Origin: Paraglaciecola arctica
Lineage (GTDB): Bacteria; Pseudomonadota; Gammaproteobacteria; Enterobacterales; Alteromonadaceae
Reading direction: 5' to 3'
DNA: 64,000 nt
Assembly: GCF_018861065.1 (NCBI RefSeq)
Contig: NZ_JAHKQO010000039.1
Coordinates: forward strand, 1-64,000
Part shown: positions 28,998 through 37,624 of the stretch, one piece after another
Layout of the letters: each line of letters opens with the position of its first letter
Numbering within the stretch: the stretch's first letter is position 1
Notes under the pieces: model-generated
Database searches by the model: none
What the model saw: only the letters and a program-made list of their open reading frames with translations
What the model was told of the DNA's origin: nothing
Translations under genes and position numbers: made by a program

Positions 28998-31370
28998 TCA
29001 GTGCGTAAAGTCTTTTTCTGTAAAGGGCATTTGCCTGCTATTTGTTTGTTCGCGTAACTTTTTAAACACATTTCGAGACACCGAAGAAGCAGTATTCCCC
29101 CAGTTATTGCGGATATACGTACTCACGTCGGCAAGTTCTTGATCCGTAAGATTTGCAGAAAACCCTGGCATAACCATACTTAAGTTATATTGCGAACCGT
29201 TGACCTTTATGGGTCCCATTAGTCCCTTCAACAGTACTTTTGCCAGACGTTGTTCAGGCCCAGTTACCCATTCGCTGCTTTGTAATGGCGGCCCCATATT
29301 GTCGATGCCTTTACCATCTTTACCATGACAGCCGAAGCAGGCGGCCTTGCCATCATAATAATCCTTACCTCGGTTGTAGCTATCCTGAATATAATTTTCT
29401 AGATTTAGTACGTTACTGTTGGCAATGTCTTCTTTACCTACACTATTCAACATCTCGATAAAATCACTATTGTCAAAATCAGCCAGGTGCGCTTTAAATT
29501 CTTGCTCCCTGCCCGCCAAGCCGCTAATCGCAGCCTCTTTTATCCATGGCTTATCACCGTAGAGCATTAACACTTGTTTCAATGCTAACAACGATTTTTC
29601 ACCTTGAATTTCTCCTGCGACAAGTGCAACTTGCACCGCTAATTCATATGCAATAGGACCCAACTTCAACAAATACTCGCCAATCACGCTATGGTCTGAA
29701 TCAGGCAAACGAGCACTCAACTCTATGGCTGAAACTTGAACTTTAGGATGTATATCAGACAAAGCCGTAATTATTACGTCCAAATCTAGCGCCCCTAGCC
29801 CCTCCAAAGTCCATAACGCGTTAATTCTAGCTTTATGATCTTCACTATTAGTCAGTATTTGACGCACAGCTGGTACCACGGAAAGATCCCCCTGCTGTAC
29901 TATCAATTGACGAGCCATATCTCGCCACCAACCATTAGAATGGTTAAGATGTTCTACCCATTGCGCTGGTGTTTGCTTGGACATTTTGGGCTGTTCTCCC
30001 AAGGCGTTTTGTTGCCAGCGTAAGCGATAAATCCGCCCCATCGAACGGTTATTCTTATCTAAACCTCGCGCTTCAGATTGCTTTCGCAGATAAGTCGTTA
30101 AAAACTCCTTATGTTGAATAACCCCATGGTACATATCCACTATATACAATGATCCATCTGGTGCAGTATTCAAATTAACTGGTCTAAATCGCTCGTCTGT
30201 AGAGGCCAATAATTCCGATTCGGGATACAACTCACTCCCCTTGAGTACTCCTTGAGTTTCCACCACTCTGCGAGCTGAAATCAAATTAGCCGCGGGCTCA
30301 GGCGTAAAAGACACACCGTAAAAATCTTGCGGAAACTGATCACCTCGATACAACTGATTACCACTGGCCGCTGTAAAATTAGCCAACTTACCTTTGTTTG
30401 GACCATATTGTATTAAAGTACTGGGTAAATATCCTCGATTTACGCCCGGATTGATTCGAATCGGATAAACCCGCGTCGACCCAATATTGTTAGCTTTGAC
30501 TGGTTTTTGTAACCCTGGATTTTTCATAAGCGACCCAGGACGAAGATATTCCCCTTGAGCCGGTGAACTATTACCATTGTGGTATAAACGTCCATAGTCA
30601 TCGGAGCTAAGTCCCCACTGTCCGCGATAGTCTGTTTCTGCCACCACCATTTTCCAATATTTATTGCGATATATTTCTTTGGCGTTGTTAGGTACGTCTG
30701 CTAGCAAGCCCATTACACGGTATTTTTGATTACTTTTGGTATTGTAATACCAGTTATCAAGCGCATATAACATACCGTTTGGCTTGTGTTCAACATTACC
30801 GCCTTCAGCGTACGTAGGGTCCACAACTTCTCTTATCCCTAACTTATTGCCTTCCAACACTTCAGCAAAATAGAGTTGTTGATGATCTGCATATAAAATA
30901 CCGCCTTTTACCATAACCACTGTTCTTGGCAGCACTACGTCATCTAAAAACACTGTACGTTTATCTATATTTCCATCGCCATTACTGTCTTCTAAAATAG
31001 CAATGCTTCCTTCAGGTAATTCTTCGTTATTGCCGTCAAGATCCGGCATAAAAGTTAACATTTCAGCGACCCATATACGTCCGTCTGGATCAAATGCAAT
31101 ATCAATAGGACTGGCGACCAATGGTTCTGCCGCAACATTTTCCAAAACAAAGCCCTCTTGGATTTGCATTGAAGACATGGCTTGTTCAACACTCAATATC
31201 GGAGCAGGTGGGATATCGTCAGCGGCTATGGGTGCTGTCATATCATGACCTTCTCGATCGCCTTTGTTTTTTGACTTTACGGGCTGCTGCGATGCGAATG
31301 CTATCGAGCAAGAGAAAATCAAACAAAGTGAACTTAGCGAACAAAGAGTCCAACGGGAAATATTCTTCAT
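28998..31370 (-). CDS. Secreted PVC-type heme-binding CxxCH protein (beta-propeller, HEAT, cytochrome c)
   Basis: Large exported redox protein of 790 residues, of the type first seen in Planctomycetes and Verrucomicrobia. A Sec signal peptide covers about residues 1-27. Next comes a glucose/sorbosone-dehydrogenase-like beta-propeller (AFDPDGRIWVAEML, APDGSLYIVDMYHG), then HEAT-like helices (WTLEGLGALDLDVIITALSDIHPKV), then a cytochrome c domain with the heme motif CFGCH at 678-682 and MPGF as likely axial Met region. It would oxidise a sugar or sugar derivative in the periplasm and pass electrons to the respiratory chain; that is inference. It starts 2 bases after the DUF1080 gene and is co-transcribed with it. 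Confidence 0.85.
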   Translation of the reverse strand: MKNISRWTLCSLSSLCLIFSCSIAFASQQPVKSKNKGDREGHDMTAPIAADDIPPAPILSVEQAMSSMQIQEGFVLENVAAEPLVASPIDIAFDPDGRIWVAEMLTFMPDLDGNNEELPEGSIAILEDSNGDGNIDKRTVFLDDVVLPRTVVMVKGGILYADHQQLYFAEVLEGNKLGIREVVDPTYAEGGNVEHKPNGMLYALDNWYYNTKSNQKYRVMGLLADVPNNAKEIYRNKYWKMVVAETDYRGQWGLSSDDYGRLYHNGNSSPAQGEYLRPGSLMKNPGLQKPVKANNIGSTRVYPIRINPGVNRGYLPSTLIQYGPNKGKLANFTAASGNQLYRGDQFPQDFYGVSFTPEPAANLISARRVVETQGVLKGSELYPESELLASTDERFRPVNLNTAPDGSLYIVDMYHGVIQHKEFLTTYLRKQSEARGLDKNNRSMGRIYRLRWQQNALGEQPKMSKQTPAQWVEHLNHSNGWWRDMARQLIVQQGDLSVVPAVRQILTNSEDHKARINALWTLEGLGALDLDVIITALSDIHPKVQVSAIELSARLPDSDHSVIGEYLLKLGPIAYELAVQVALVAGEIQGEKSLLALKQVLMLYGDKPWIKEAAISGLAGREQEFKAHLADFDNSDFIEMLNSVGKEDIANSNVLNLENYIQDSYNRGKDYYDGKAACFGCHGKDGKGIDNMGPPLQSSEWVTGPEQRLAKVLLKGLMGPIKVNGSQYNLSMVMPGFSANLTDQELADVSTYIRNNWGNTASSVSRNVFKKLREQTNSRQMPFTEKDFTH

Positions 31371-31372
31371 AA

Positions 31373-32071
31373 TCAGTCCAATTCTCTTATAGTTAAGTTT
31401 CTAAAGCGCACCACATTATCTGTTGTTCCTGCAGATTTTAGCGCTTTACTGCCATGGTGTTGTATGCCGATAAATCCTTCAGCATCTTTAGTATCAATTA
31501 CGTGAGTCGTTAATATATCGTTTAAATAGATCTTAATGTTGCTGCCCCTACATTCGATACGATATGCATTCCACTCACCGGGTCGATACGCACTCGCTTG
31601 TTTTGCGGTCCATTCACCTAGCACACTACGAATGAAATGGTGATCGGGATGAGAGCGTGTGGGATGTACTGGGTATAACCAATCCCGTCTTGCCTGATCA
31701 TATAGTCCGCCACTCCATTTACGAACGGAGGGATCCACTTCAGCTTGATAACCAACCGCTTCTTGATACCCATCTTTTGTGGGTTTAAGTTGCCCTCGAA
31801 AAATAATGCCAGAATTGCTGTATTCCTCAACGTTGGGCATTTTGACCTCAGCGTTAAATATGAAATTTTTATAAACCTTTTTAGTCAATAAAAAAAAGTT
31901 ACCCGTAGAATAAAGCTGAATTTCATCGTTAATTACCTCAGCTTTTCCGTAGTCATAAACATTTTGAAACTGATTGAGCTGGGGATCTATTAAAGATAAT
32001 TCTTCGGCTACTGCAGAAACAGACACACTGACCAACACCGAACCGAATAGCAAACTCCTAATAACACTCAC
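31373..32071 (-). CDS. Secreted DUF1080 protein, 3-keto-glycoside hydrolase type
   Basis: Exported protein with a single DUF1080 (PF06439, 3-keto-disaccharide hydrolase) jelly-roll domain. Family marks seen are FIFNAEVKMPNVEEYSNSGIIFRGQ, the GYQAEVD stretch, the YRPGEWNAYRIECRGSNIKIYLNDILTTHVID segment and the closing GFIGIQHHGSK...VRFRNLTIREL. I place the start at GTG 32069-32071, which has AGAAGG 9 bases upstream and gives a clean signal peptide (SLLFGSVLVSVSVSAVA, cleavage before EEL); the longer frame from 32167 has no ribosome binding site. Known DUF1080 members cleave 3-keto-sugars. It lies 2 bases before the cytochrome gene and is preceded by a strong promoter with operator copy 2. Confidence 0.82.
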   Translation of the reverse strand: MSVIRSLLFGSVLVSVSVSAVAEELSLIDPQLNQFQNVYDYGKAEVINDEIQLYSTGNFFLLTKKVYKNFIFNAEVKMPNVEEYSNSGIIFRGQLKPTKDGYQEAVGYQAEVDPSVRKWSGGLYDQARRDWLYPVHPTRSHPDHHFIRSVLGEWTAKQASAYRPGEWNAYRIECRGSNIKIYLNDILTTHVIDTKDAEGFIGIQHHGSKALKSAGTTDNVVRFRNLTIRELD

Positions 32072-32204
32072 AATATTTGACCTTCTAGTTTGTTGACTAA
32101 CCACAATTTGTGCTGTTACAAAGCATATAAAATAACCTACTGACCTATTTATATTCATCCCAGTCAATTAAATTTAATTAACACTTAAGCAACATTATGT
32201 TCAA

Positions 32205-32232
32205 ATAATACATTTTATGACACCGGTATCAA
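32205..32232 (-). promoter_or_regulatory. Promoter of the DUF1080-cytochrome operon
   Basis: On the minus strand TTGATA (32227-32232), 16 bases, then TATTAT (32205-32210); five of six match in each box. The -35 box overlaps operator copy 2, which is a classic repression geometry. The leader to the chosen GTG start is about 125 bases. Confidence 0.65.
32218..32231. promoter_or_regulatory. LacI-type operator, copy 2 (DUF1080 operon)
   Basis: TGACACCGGTATCA, identical in all 14 bases to the copy at 28837-28850, overlapping the -35 box of the DUF1080 operon promoter. The divergent LacI regulator is the obvious candidate to bind it. Confidence 0.78.
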
Positions 32233-32528
32233 GCATTATTCGCATTTGAATTAGTTTAATACTTAATGAAGTGATTAAAACTTAAAAAGAGGTATCACTG
32301 AGATTAGTTTGTTTAGATACGGCTTGATTCGGTATATACGCCAAAGAGTCAATTGATTTTTAATATAAATCAGACAGTTAATTACTATTTTGGTAACTTG
32401 CAAGCAAACATAGATTTGTAAACGTTTAGCGTAGCGAATGCTTTAGTCAAAGGGCTAATCAATATATGAAGTTGTAATTTAATAGTGAGTTTCATATTCA
32501 GATAAAGTGTGACAACGTATAGCAAATG

Positions 32529-32557
32529 TTGACACCGTAAATGACAACAATTATAAG
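32529..32557 (+). promoter_or_regulatory. lacI promoter with a half-operator
   Basis: TTGACA (32529-32534), 17 bases, TATAAG (32552-32557): a near-consensus sigma-70 promoter, about 54 bases before the lacI ATG. The -35 box runs into TGACACCG, the left half of the operator, but the right half is not conserved, so autoregulation would be weak. Confidence 0.65.
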
Positions 32558-32610
32558 ATACGCACCAATTAAGGTTCACATACAGTTTTACTCAACCGGA
32601 TTATTTTTCA

Positions 32611-33642
32611 ATGAAGTCGATCACCATCACTGATGTAGCCAAACACGCTGGTGTCTCAAAAAAAACAGTTTCGAGAGTCATTAACCAAGAAGCTAACGTT
32701 CGAGCGCAAACCAGGAATAAAGTACAAGAGTCGATAAAACTATTGGGCTTTAAACGTAATCCGTTAGGCATGGCATTAGCCAGAAATAGGTCATTTTTTA
32801 TTGCATTATTGTCGGATAACCCTAGCCCTGGTTATTTGATGAATTTGCAGAAAGGAATATTGCAAAGCTGCACCGAACAACAAATGGGACTATTTGTATA
32901 TGACTGCAGTTATCGATCTCAAAGTTTAGCAAAAGAAATTGAAGAGTTAGTTGAAAACACCCTTGTCGACGGGCTTATTCTAACGCCGCCAATATGCGAC
33001 AAAATTGAGTTGCTTCAAATGTTAGACGCTAACAACATTAACTACATAAAAATAGGCCCTAAAAATGTAAAAAGTGGTGAATGTATTGGGTTTAATGGAA
33101 CGCAGTCTAGTTATGATATGACGAATTATCTAATGGAGCTCGGACACAAGGACATCGCTTTTATTCTAGGGCACCCCGATCAAGACTCATCAAGACGCAG
33201 TGAAATGGGATTCAGAAAAGCACTTGGCGAAGCGAAAAGGGAAATAAATGAATCCCATATCGTGCAAGGGTTTTACACTTATCAATCTGGAATAGATGCG
33301 GCCACCGTATTACTTAATCAAACCCCGAGGCCCACCGCTATATTTGCGGCTAACGATGAAATGGCCGTGGGTGTTTTATACAAAGTTCAGAGTTTAGGTT
33401 TACGTGTGCCAGATGATATTTCAATCTGTGGAATTGATGATATTTCAATCAGCACGAAAGTTTGGCCACATATCACCACCATGCGTCAACCCTTAGTGAC
33501 AATAGGTTATCAAGCGGCAAGTATGTTGATCGAAAGGCTTAAAACCAAGGATTCAGGTTTACCTGCGAAAGGTCAAGATGACGCACGTATCACTGACGGA
33601 GAGTTAGTGATACGAGACTCTACAAAAAAACAACCTAGCTAA
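32611..33642 (+). CDS. LacI-family transcriptional regulator
   Basis: Sugar-responsive repressor of 343 residues. The N-terminal helix-turn-helix is TITDVAKHAGVSKKTVSRVINQ, followed by the hinge region (NPLGMALARNRS) that inserts into the central CG step of the operator, and then a periplasmic-binding-protein-like effector domain (FIALLSDNPSPGYLMNLQKGIL, RPTAIFAANDEMAVGVLYKVQSLGLRVPDDISICGIDD, THPLVTIGYQAASMLIERL-like ending). It diverges from the DUF1080 operon. It most likely controls both that operon and the oxidoreductase-transporter operon through the shared TGACACCGGTATCA sites. Effector unknown. Confidence 0.93.
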   Translation: MKSITITDVAKHAGVSKKTVSRVINQEANVRAQTRNKVQESIKLLGFKRNPLGMALARNRSFFIALLSDNPSPGYLMNLQKGILQSCTEQQMGLFVYDCSYRSQSLAKEIEELVENTLVDGLILTPPICDKIELLQMLDANNINYIKIGPKNVKSGECIGFNGTQSSYDMTNYLMELGHKDIAFILGHPDQDSSRRSEMGFRKALGEAKREINESHIVQGFYTYQSGIDAATVLLNQTPRPTAIFAANDEMAVGVLYKVQSLGLRVPDDISICGIDDISISTKVWPHITTMRQPLVTIGYQAASMLIERLKTKDSGLPAKGQDDARITDGELVIRDSTKKQPS

Positions 33643-33679
33643 TACGACATAAACTGTTTTTCTAATGAAGTGCCTATAC

Positions 33680-33711
33680 GAAAAGACTAATCAATTAATT
33701 GATAGTCTCTT
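33680..33711 (-). terminator. Possible terminator at the purC 3' end
   Basis: A near-palindrome (GACTATCAATTAATTGATTAGTC on one strand, split by one bulged base) spans the purC stop codon. On the minus strand it is followed by TTTTC. AT-rich stem, so only moderate strength; it also lies between the convergent lacI and purC. Confidence 0.4.
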
Positions 33712-34790
33712 TTCAATACTCGAATAATTTCTTCTTTTGGATTGTCACTTACAACTAAGGGTTTACCGGTAATTTTTTCTGCTATTTCTATATAGGTATT
33801 CGACACTTGCATTAACACGTCTACTGGAAGCGCATTGTCAGCAGCCAACTGTTGACGCTCCTGCATTCGATTTTTATTTAGTAAAATATCAGGATCGGGA
33901 AAATGGTTGAGTAACAACTGACGGAACCCTTCTTTAGAATTTTCTACCACTTTTCCTTGGGCATAATACTCTTGATCCCATATACGTGACGAATCAGGCG
34001 TTCCGACTTCATCCATATAAATAAGTTTTTTGTTGCCGTCTAACCCTCTAACGTACCCAAATTCGAATTTGGTATCGACAAAAATTTGCCCTAGATTGTC
34101 TAACGCTTGACTAATCACTTGAAACCCTTCACATAGCAATTTTTCATACAGTTCAACATCTTGGGGGGTTTCAAAGTTAAATGCTTGGTAGTTTTCAAGG
34201 ATGTTTTGTTGGGTAATATTCACATCATCGGCTTCTGGTACATTAGGTATACCTTTCAAAATACCTTTTGTAGATGGTGTAATCAGTAAATTAGCTAATT
34301 TACTGTCTTGCTTTAGTCCCTCTTCGAGCTGAATACCACAAAAATGTCTTTCACCTTTTTCATAGGCGCGCCACATTGAGCCTGTAATGTACTGTCGACA
34401 AATAGCTTCAATCATCACAGGTTGTGCTTTTTGTACTATCCACACAAATGGGTGAGGTATATCCAGTATATGACTGTCAGCTAAACCTTGTTGTTTAAAC
34501 AATTCAAACCAATGGTTAGAAATAGCATTTAAAGCTGCACCTTTACCACGTACGCCCAACATGCCACCTTCACCATGCCAGATACAATCAAATGCCGAAA
34601 TCCTGTCACTGATAACCATAATAGCGAGCGGAGTGTCGATAGGCACTGGATAGGCTTTATCGGTAATTAAGCGACGACTGTCGTTATCAGTTAACCAATA
34701 GACGGAGCGCACTTTGCCACTATGTACAGGTAACTCGGTACGAATAGGCAAATCATTGTTAACCGATAAAATTGAATCCGCGATCGACAT
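33687..34790 (-). CDS. purC: Phosphoribosylaminoimidazole-succinocarboxamide synthase
   Basis: SAICAR synthetase: joins CAIR and aspartate with ATP in purine synthesis. At 367 residues it is the longer form found in Vibrio and Alteromonadales rather than the 237-residue E. coli form. Marks are [10 protein letters not shown] (nucleotide loop), [36 protein letters not shown] and [18 protein letters not shown] frame from 34817 exists, but the ATG at 34790 has AAGGAG about 10 bases upstream and gives the expected N-terminus. It is downstream of bamC and dapA, in the E. coli order. Confidence 0.96.
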   Translation of the reverse strand: MSIADSILSVNNDLPIRTELPVHSGKVRSVYWLTDNDSRRLITDKAYPVPIDTPLAIMVISDRISAFDCIWHGEGGMLGVRGKGAALNAISNHWFELFKQQGLADSHILDIPHPFVWIVQKAQPVMIEAICRQYITGSMWRAYEKGERHFCGIQLEEGLKQDSKLANLLITPSTKGILKGIPNVPEADDVNITQQNILENYQAFNFETPQDVELYEKLLCEGFQVISQALDNLGQIFVDTKFEFGYVRGLDGNKKLIYMDEVGTPDSSRIWDQEYYAQGKVVENSKEGFRQLLLNHFPDPDILLNKNRMQERQQLAADNALPVDVLMQVSNTYIEIAEKITGKPLVVSDNPKEEIIRVLKRDYQLID

Positions 34791-34888
34791 AGGATGCCAA
34801 CTCCTTAATCTGAACAATACACAAAACTTGAGTACGATTTAACTTGAAAACATCAACTCTGGCCACGCTAGCAACCAGAATCAAACAA

Positions 34889-35995
34889 CTAAATATCTAG
34901 ATTGTCAGCCGACATGGTTTTTGAAAATTTAGGGTACAAATCTGTTAGTTTATTCACTAAGAATGGTTTGCTCTCATCGTCTAACAATGTGATCGATGTT
35001 TTTTCTCCGGCAGCGACAACTTTGATACGATATTCTTCGGTGTCTAGGTCAAACTGGTTTTTATCACTGGACCAAATATCGCTCCACCACCCCTCTTCAG
35101 AGCCATTGTATTTAACAAACATCAATCCATTTGATTTATCGAAATCTTTTACATCAAAACCTAATTTTCTCAATACAAGTAACAACCTTGGCCAAGTGAT
35201 TTCGTAATCGGCATCTACAACAAATGCAGGTTCACCATCACTATCAAATCCTAACTCCATTGGCAAACCTTCACGAATTTGACGGTAACGTTTAACGCTA
35301 GCTAATTGAGTTTCAAATTCATAGTGTTTCACTACTTTATTCAGAACATCGATTTCGTTACGTCTTTCATCTTTTGACTGTGTTATTTCGGGACTTTCTG
35401 GATTTAATTGTTCTTTATATTCAACTAAGTCAGCACTGAGAGCCGCCGAACGACCATGAATTTTCTTATCTAAAGAAAATTCAAAACGTTGCTTAATTGT
35501 GCGTTCTGATTTAGACCAGCTGTACCATTTATTGTCTTTGCTTTCGTCCCAAACCATCCAATCGGTAACCAAACGTTGTTTATCTTTGTCAAACGTTTCG
35601 ACGCCAATCCCCTCAGTTTCTAAAAAACGGATCAACGAGTTCCAGACTGAGGTATCAAGAGGAACACTATCATCGACTTGGTCAAACCAAACAGTCGCAC
35701 TTTTTGAGCCTTCTTCGATATGAGATCCAGCTACAATAGGCAATACTAGCGAAGGCGAAAGCACACTCAAATCTTTACCCATGGCGGTAACTGGGGCATT
35801 TTCGCCTATTTCTGGTAGTTTGTAGGAATCACTAAAATTTGGCTGGTCCAATTCATTCGGTATCGCTATTTTTTGACCAGGCTGTTCTTTGATATATTCA
35901 AACGAACCGCTGGCTATTTCTCTTTCTTCTAATGAACTACAGGCGGATAACGCGGTTACCGCTATCATACCAATTAGTTGAAATTTATAGGTCAT
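34889..35995 (-). CDS. bamC: Outer membrane protein assembly factor BamC (lipoprotein)
   Basis: Lipoprotein of the Bam complex that inserts beta-barrel proteins into the outer membrane. The 368 residues begin with a lipoprotein signal peptide and the lipobox LSAC, with the lipidated cysteine at 19. The unstructured N-terminal part that binds BamD follows, then two helix-grip domains (VWFDQVDDSVPLDTSVWNSLIRFLETEGIGVETFDKDKQRLVTDW and its C-terminal equivalent ITWPRLLLVLRKLGFDVKDFDKSNGLMFVKY). AAGGAG precedes the ATG. It starts 9 bases after dapA; purC follows 98 bases later. Confidence 0.94.
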   Translation of the reverse strand: MTYKFQLIGMIAVTALSACSSLEEREIASGSFEYIKEQPGQKIAIPNELDQPNFSDSYKLPEIGENAPVTAMGKDLSVLSPSLVLPIVAGSHIEEGSKSATVWFDQVDDSVPLDTSVWNSLIRFLETEGIGVETFDKDKQRLVTDWMVWDESKDNKWYSWSKSERTIKQRFEFSLDKKIHGRSAALSADLVEYKEQLNPESPEITQSKDERRNEIDVLNKVVKHYEFETQLASVKRYRQIREGLPMELGFDSDGEPAFVVDADYEITWPRLLLVLRKLGFDVKDFDKSNGLMFVKYNGSEEGWWSDIWSSDKNQFDLDTEEYRIKVVAAGEKTSITLLDDESKPFLVNKLTDLYPKFSKTMSADNLDI

Positions 35996-36004
35996 GCAAT
36001 CTCC

Positions 36005-36886
36005 TTAAGATAATACGCCAGAACTGCGCATGACTTGTTCGATATGTTTTTGGCTAGCTAGTTCCGATTCAACTAAAGGTAATCGTAAAAAAGCTGAATT
36101 AGTTAGCCCCATTTTGTATAACGCCCACTTTGGTAACACGGGATTGGGCTCAATAAATAACGCACTATGTAACTCACAAATTTGTTTGTCTATGTTTTGC
36201 GCTAATTGAAAATCTTTGGCTAAAGCAGCATTACACATGTCAGACATTTGTTTTGGCACAATGTTCGCAGTTACGGATATTACACCATGTCCACCATTTG
36301 CTAAAAATTCACATCCAGTTAAATCATCGCCACTTAACAACACAAAATCATCTGAGACTAGTTTTTGGGTTGCCTTTAAGCGTGCAATATCACCTGTCGC
36401 ATCCTTTAATCCAACAATTTTAGGATGACTAGCCAATTCGGCTACTGTTTCGGGTAACATGTCAGCTACGGTGCGACTAGGCACGTTATACAATAACACG
36501 GGTAAGTCAGTCGAATCAGCTACCGCATTAAAATGCGCCACTAAGCCTTTTTGCTGCGGCTTATTGTAGTAAGGCACAACACTTAAAAAGCCTTGAATAC
36601 CTGTATTAGCCATTTGTTCGCTCAAAAATATTGCTTCTGAGGTCGAGTTTGCACCACTTCCTGCGATGATTGGTATTTTTCCTTGTGCATATTCAACGGT
36701 GCGTTTCACTACTTCGATATGTTCAGAAAAAGGTAAAGTCGCAGACTCACCAGTAGTACCAACAGACACTATGCCATGAGACCCATTTTGAATATGAAAA
36801 TCAACGAGCGCCTTCAATGACGGATAATCTATTTGCCCGTTATCATACATTGGCGTAATTAACGCCACAAAACTGCCAGTAAACAT
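36005..36886 (-). CDS. dapA: 4-hydroxy-tetrahydrodipicolinate synthase
   Basis: First committed enzyme of lysine and meso-diaminopimelate synthesis, condensing pyruvate and aspartate semialdehyde. The 293 residues keep the E. coli catalytic numbering: Thr44, Thr45 (SVGTTGE), Tyr133 (LLYNVPSRT), Arg138 and the Schiff-base Lys161 (GLKDATGD). A G-rich ribosome binding site precedes the ATG. It leads dapA-bamC-purC and diverges from gcvR. Identification is secure. Confidence 0.97.
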   Translation of the reverse strand: MFTGSFVALITPMYDNGQIDYPSLKALVDFHIQNGSHGIVSVGTTGESATLPFSEHIEVVKRTVEYAQGKIPIIAGSGANSTSEAIFLSEQMANTGIQGFLSVVPYYNKPQQKGLVAHFNAVADSTDLPVLLYNVPSRTVADMLPETVAELASHPKIVGLKDATGDIARLKATQKLVSDDFVLLSGDDLTGCEFLANGGHGVISVTANIVPKQMSDMCNAALAKDFQLAQNIDKQICELHSALFIEPNPVLPKWALYKMGLTNSAFLRLPLVESELASQKHIEQVMRSSGVLS

Positions 36887-37042
36887 GTGTTCCCCCCAAA
36901 AAATTAGCGCCTAATGGTAAAGATCTGGCCTCTTAAAAACAAGCATTGAATAGCGTGATCCCGAGATTAAAATAGAAACTGGATCAACCCACCCACAATC
37001 ATGTATGTTATAGCGAATTTGATAGCAACGATTTGGTTAAAA

Positions 37043-37579
37043 ATGCAGCAGCAACTTATCATTACCATACTAGGTTCAGACCAATTTGGTGTGTTGAGCA
37101 CTTTGGCAGACACAGTGACCGGAGTAGGATGCAATATTTTAGACAGTCGCCAAGCCATTTATGGCCAAGATTTCTCCCTCACTATGATCGTCGAAGGTAC
37201 GCAGAGTGCGATAACCCAAGCAGAGTGTTTATTGCCTCAGACTTGCCAGAAACACAATTTATTGTCGATGATGAAACGCACCAAAAAACATTGTAAACAA
37301 AACCTAGAGCACCTAGCGGATGTCGTCATTAGTGGAGAAAGTACGCCTGGTTTAATTGATCAAATCACCGACTTTTTCAAACAACGCAATATTTCGGTCA
37401 GTGCATTTAGGTTAAAGTTTCTAGATAAAGATGAAAATGACTTAGCCAATGAAAAACCCATGAAATGCAAAATGGTCATTTCTATCCCCCATGAGCTCGA
37501 AGTTGAAAAAATTGAACTGGCGCTTCAACAACTGTTACAGCCCCTAAATTTATTAGGCGCGATTAAACCAAATCATTAA
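37043..37579 (+). CDS. gcvR: Glycine cleavage system regulator GcvR (two ACT domains)
   Basis: Cytoplasmic regulator with two ACT domains that in E. coli binds GcvA and blocks activation of the glycine cleavage operon. Domain 1 begins QQQLIITILGSDQFGVLSTLADTVTGVGCNILDSRQA; domain 2 begins HLADVVISGESTPGLIDQITDFFKQRNISVSAFR. The frame can be extended to 37001, but the ATG at 37043 gives the family N-terminus and 178 residues, near the E. coli length. It diverges from dapA and is 45 bases before bcp, as in E. coli. Whether a GcvA partner exists cannot be told here. Confidence 0.88.
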   Translation: MQQQLIITILGSDQFGVLSTLADTVTGVGCNILDSRQAIYGQDFSLTMIVEGTQSAITQAECLLPQTCQKHNLLSMMKRTKKHCKQNLEHLADVVISGESTPGLIDQITDFFKQRNISVSAFRLKFLDKDENDLANEKPMKCKMVISIPHELEVEKIELALQQLLQPLNLLGAIKPNH

Positions 37580-37624
37580 TAACTTAGTAATACTGTTTAG
37601 ACTTAGAAATAAAGGCAATTTATT

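Larger units (their letters stand above)
32072..32610. other. Divergent promoter region between the DUF1080 operon and lacI
   Basis: About 540 bases without a gene. It holds the DUF1080 promoter with operator copy 2, a long AT-rich middle, a lone half-site GGTATCA at 32291-32297, and the lacI promoter at 32529-32557. A short minus-strand frame at 32385-32579 has no supporting signal. Confidence 0.6.

Noticed and set aside
32385-32579. 64-codon minus-strand frame between the DUF1080 operon and lacI
   Set aside because: It overlaps the lacI promoter, has no ribosome binding site, and its product looks random.
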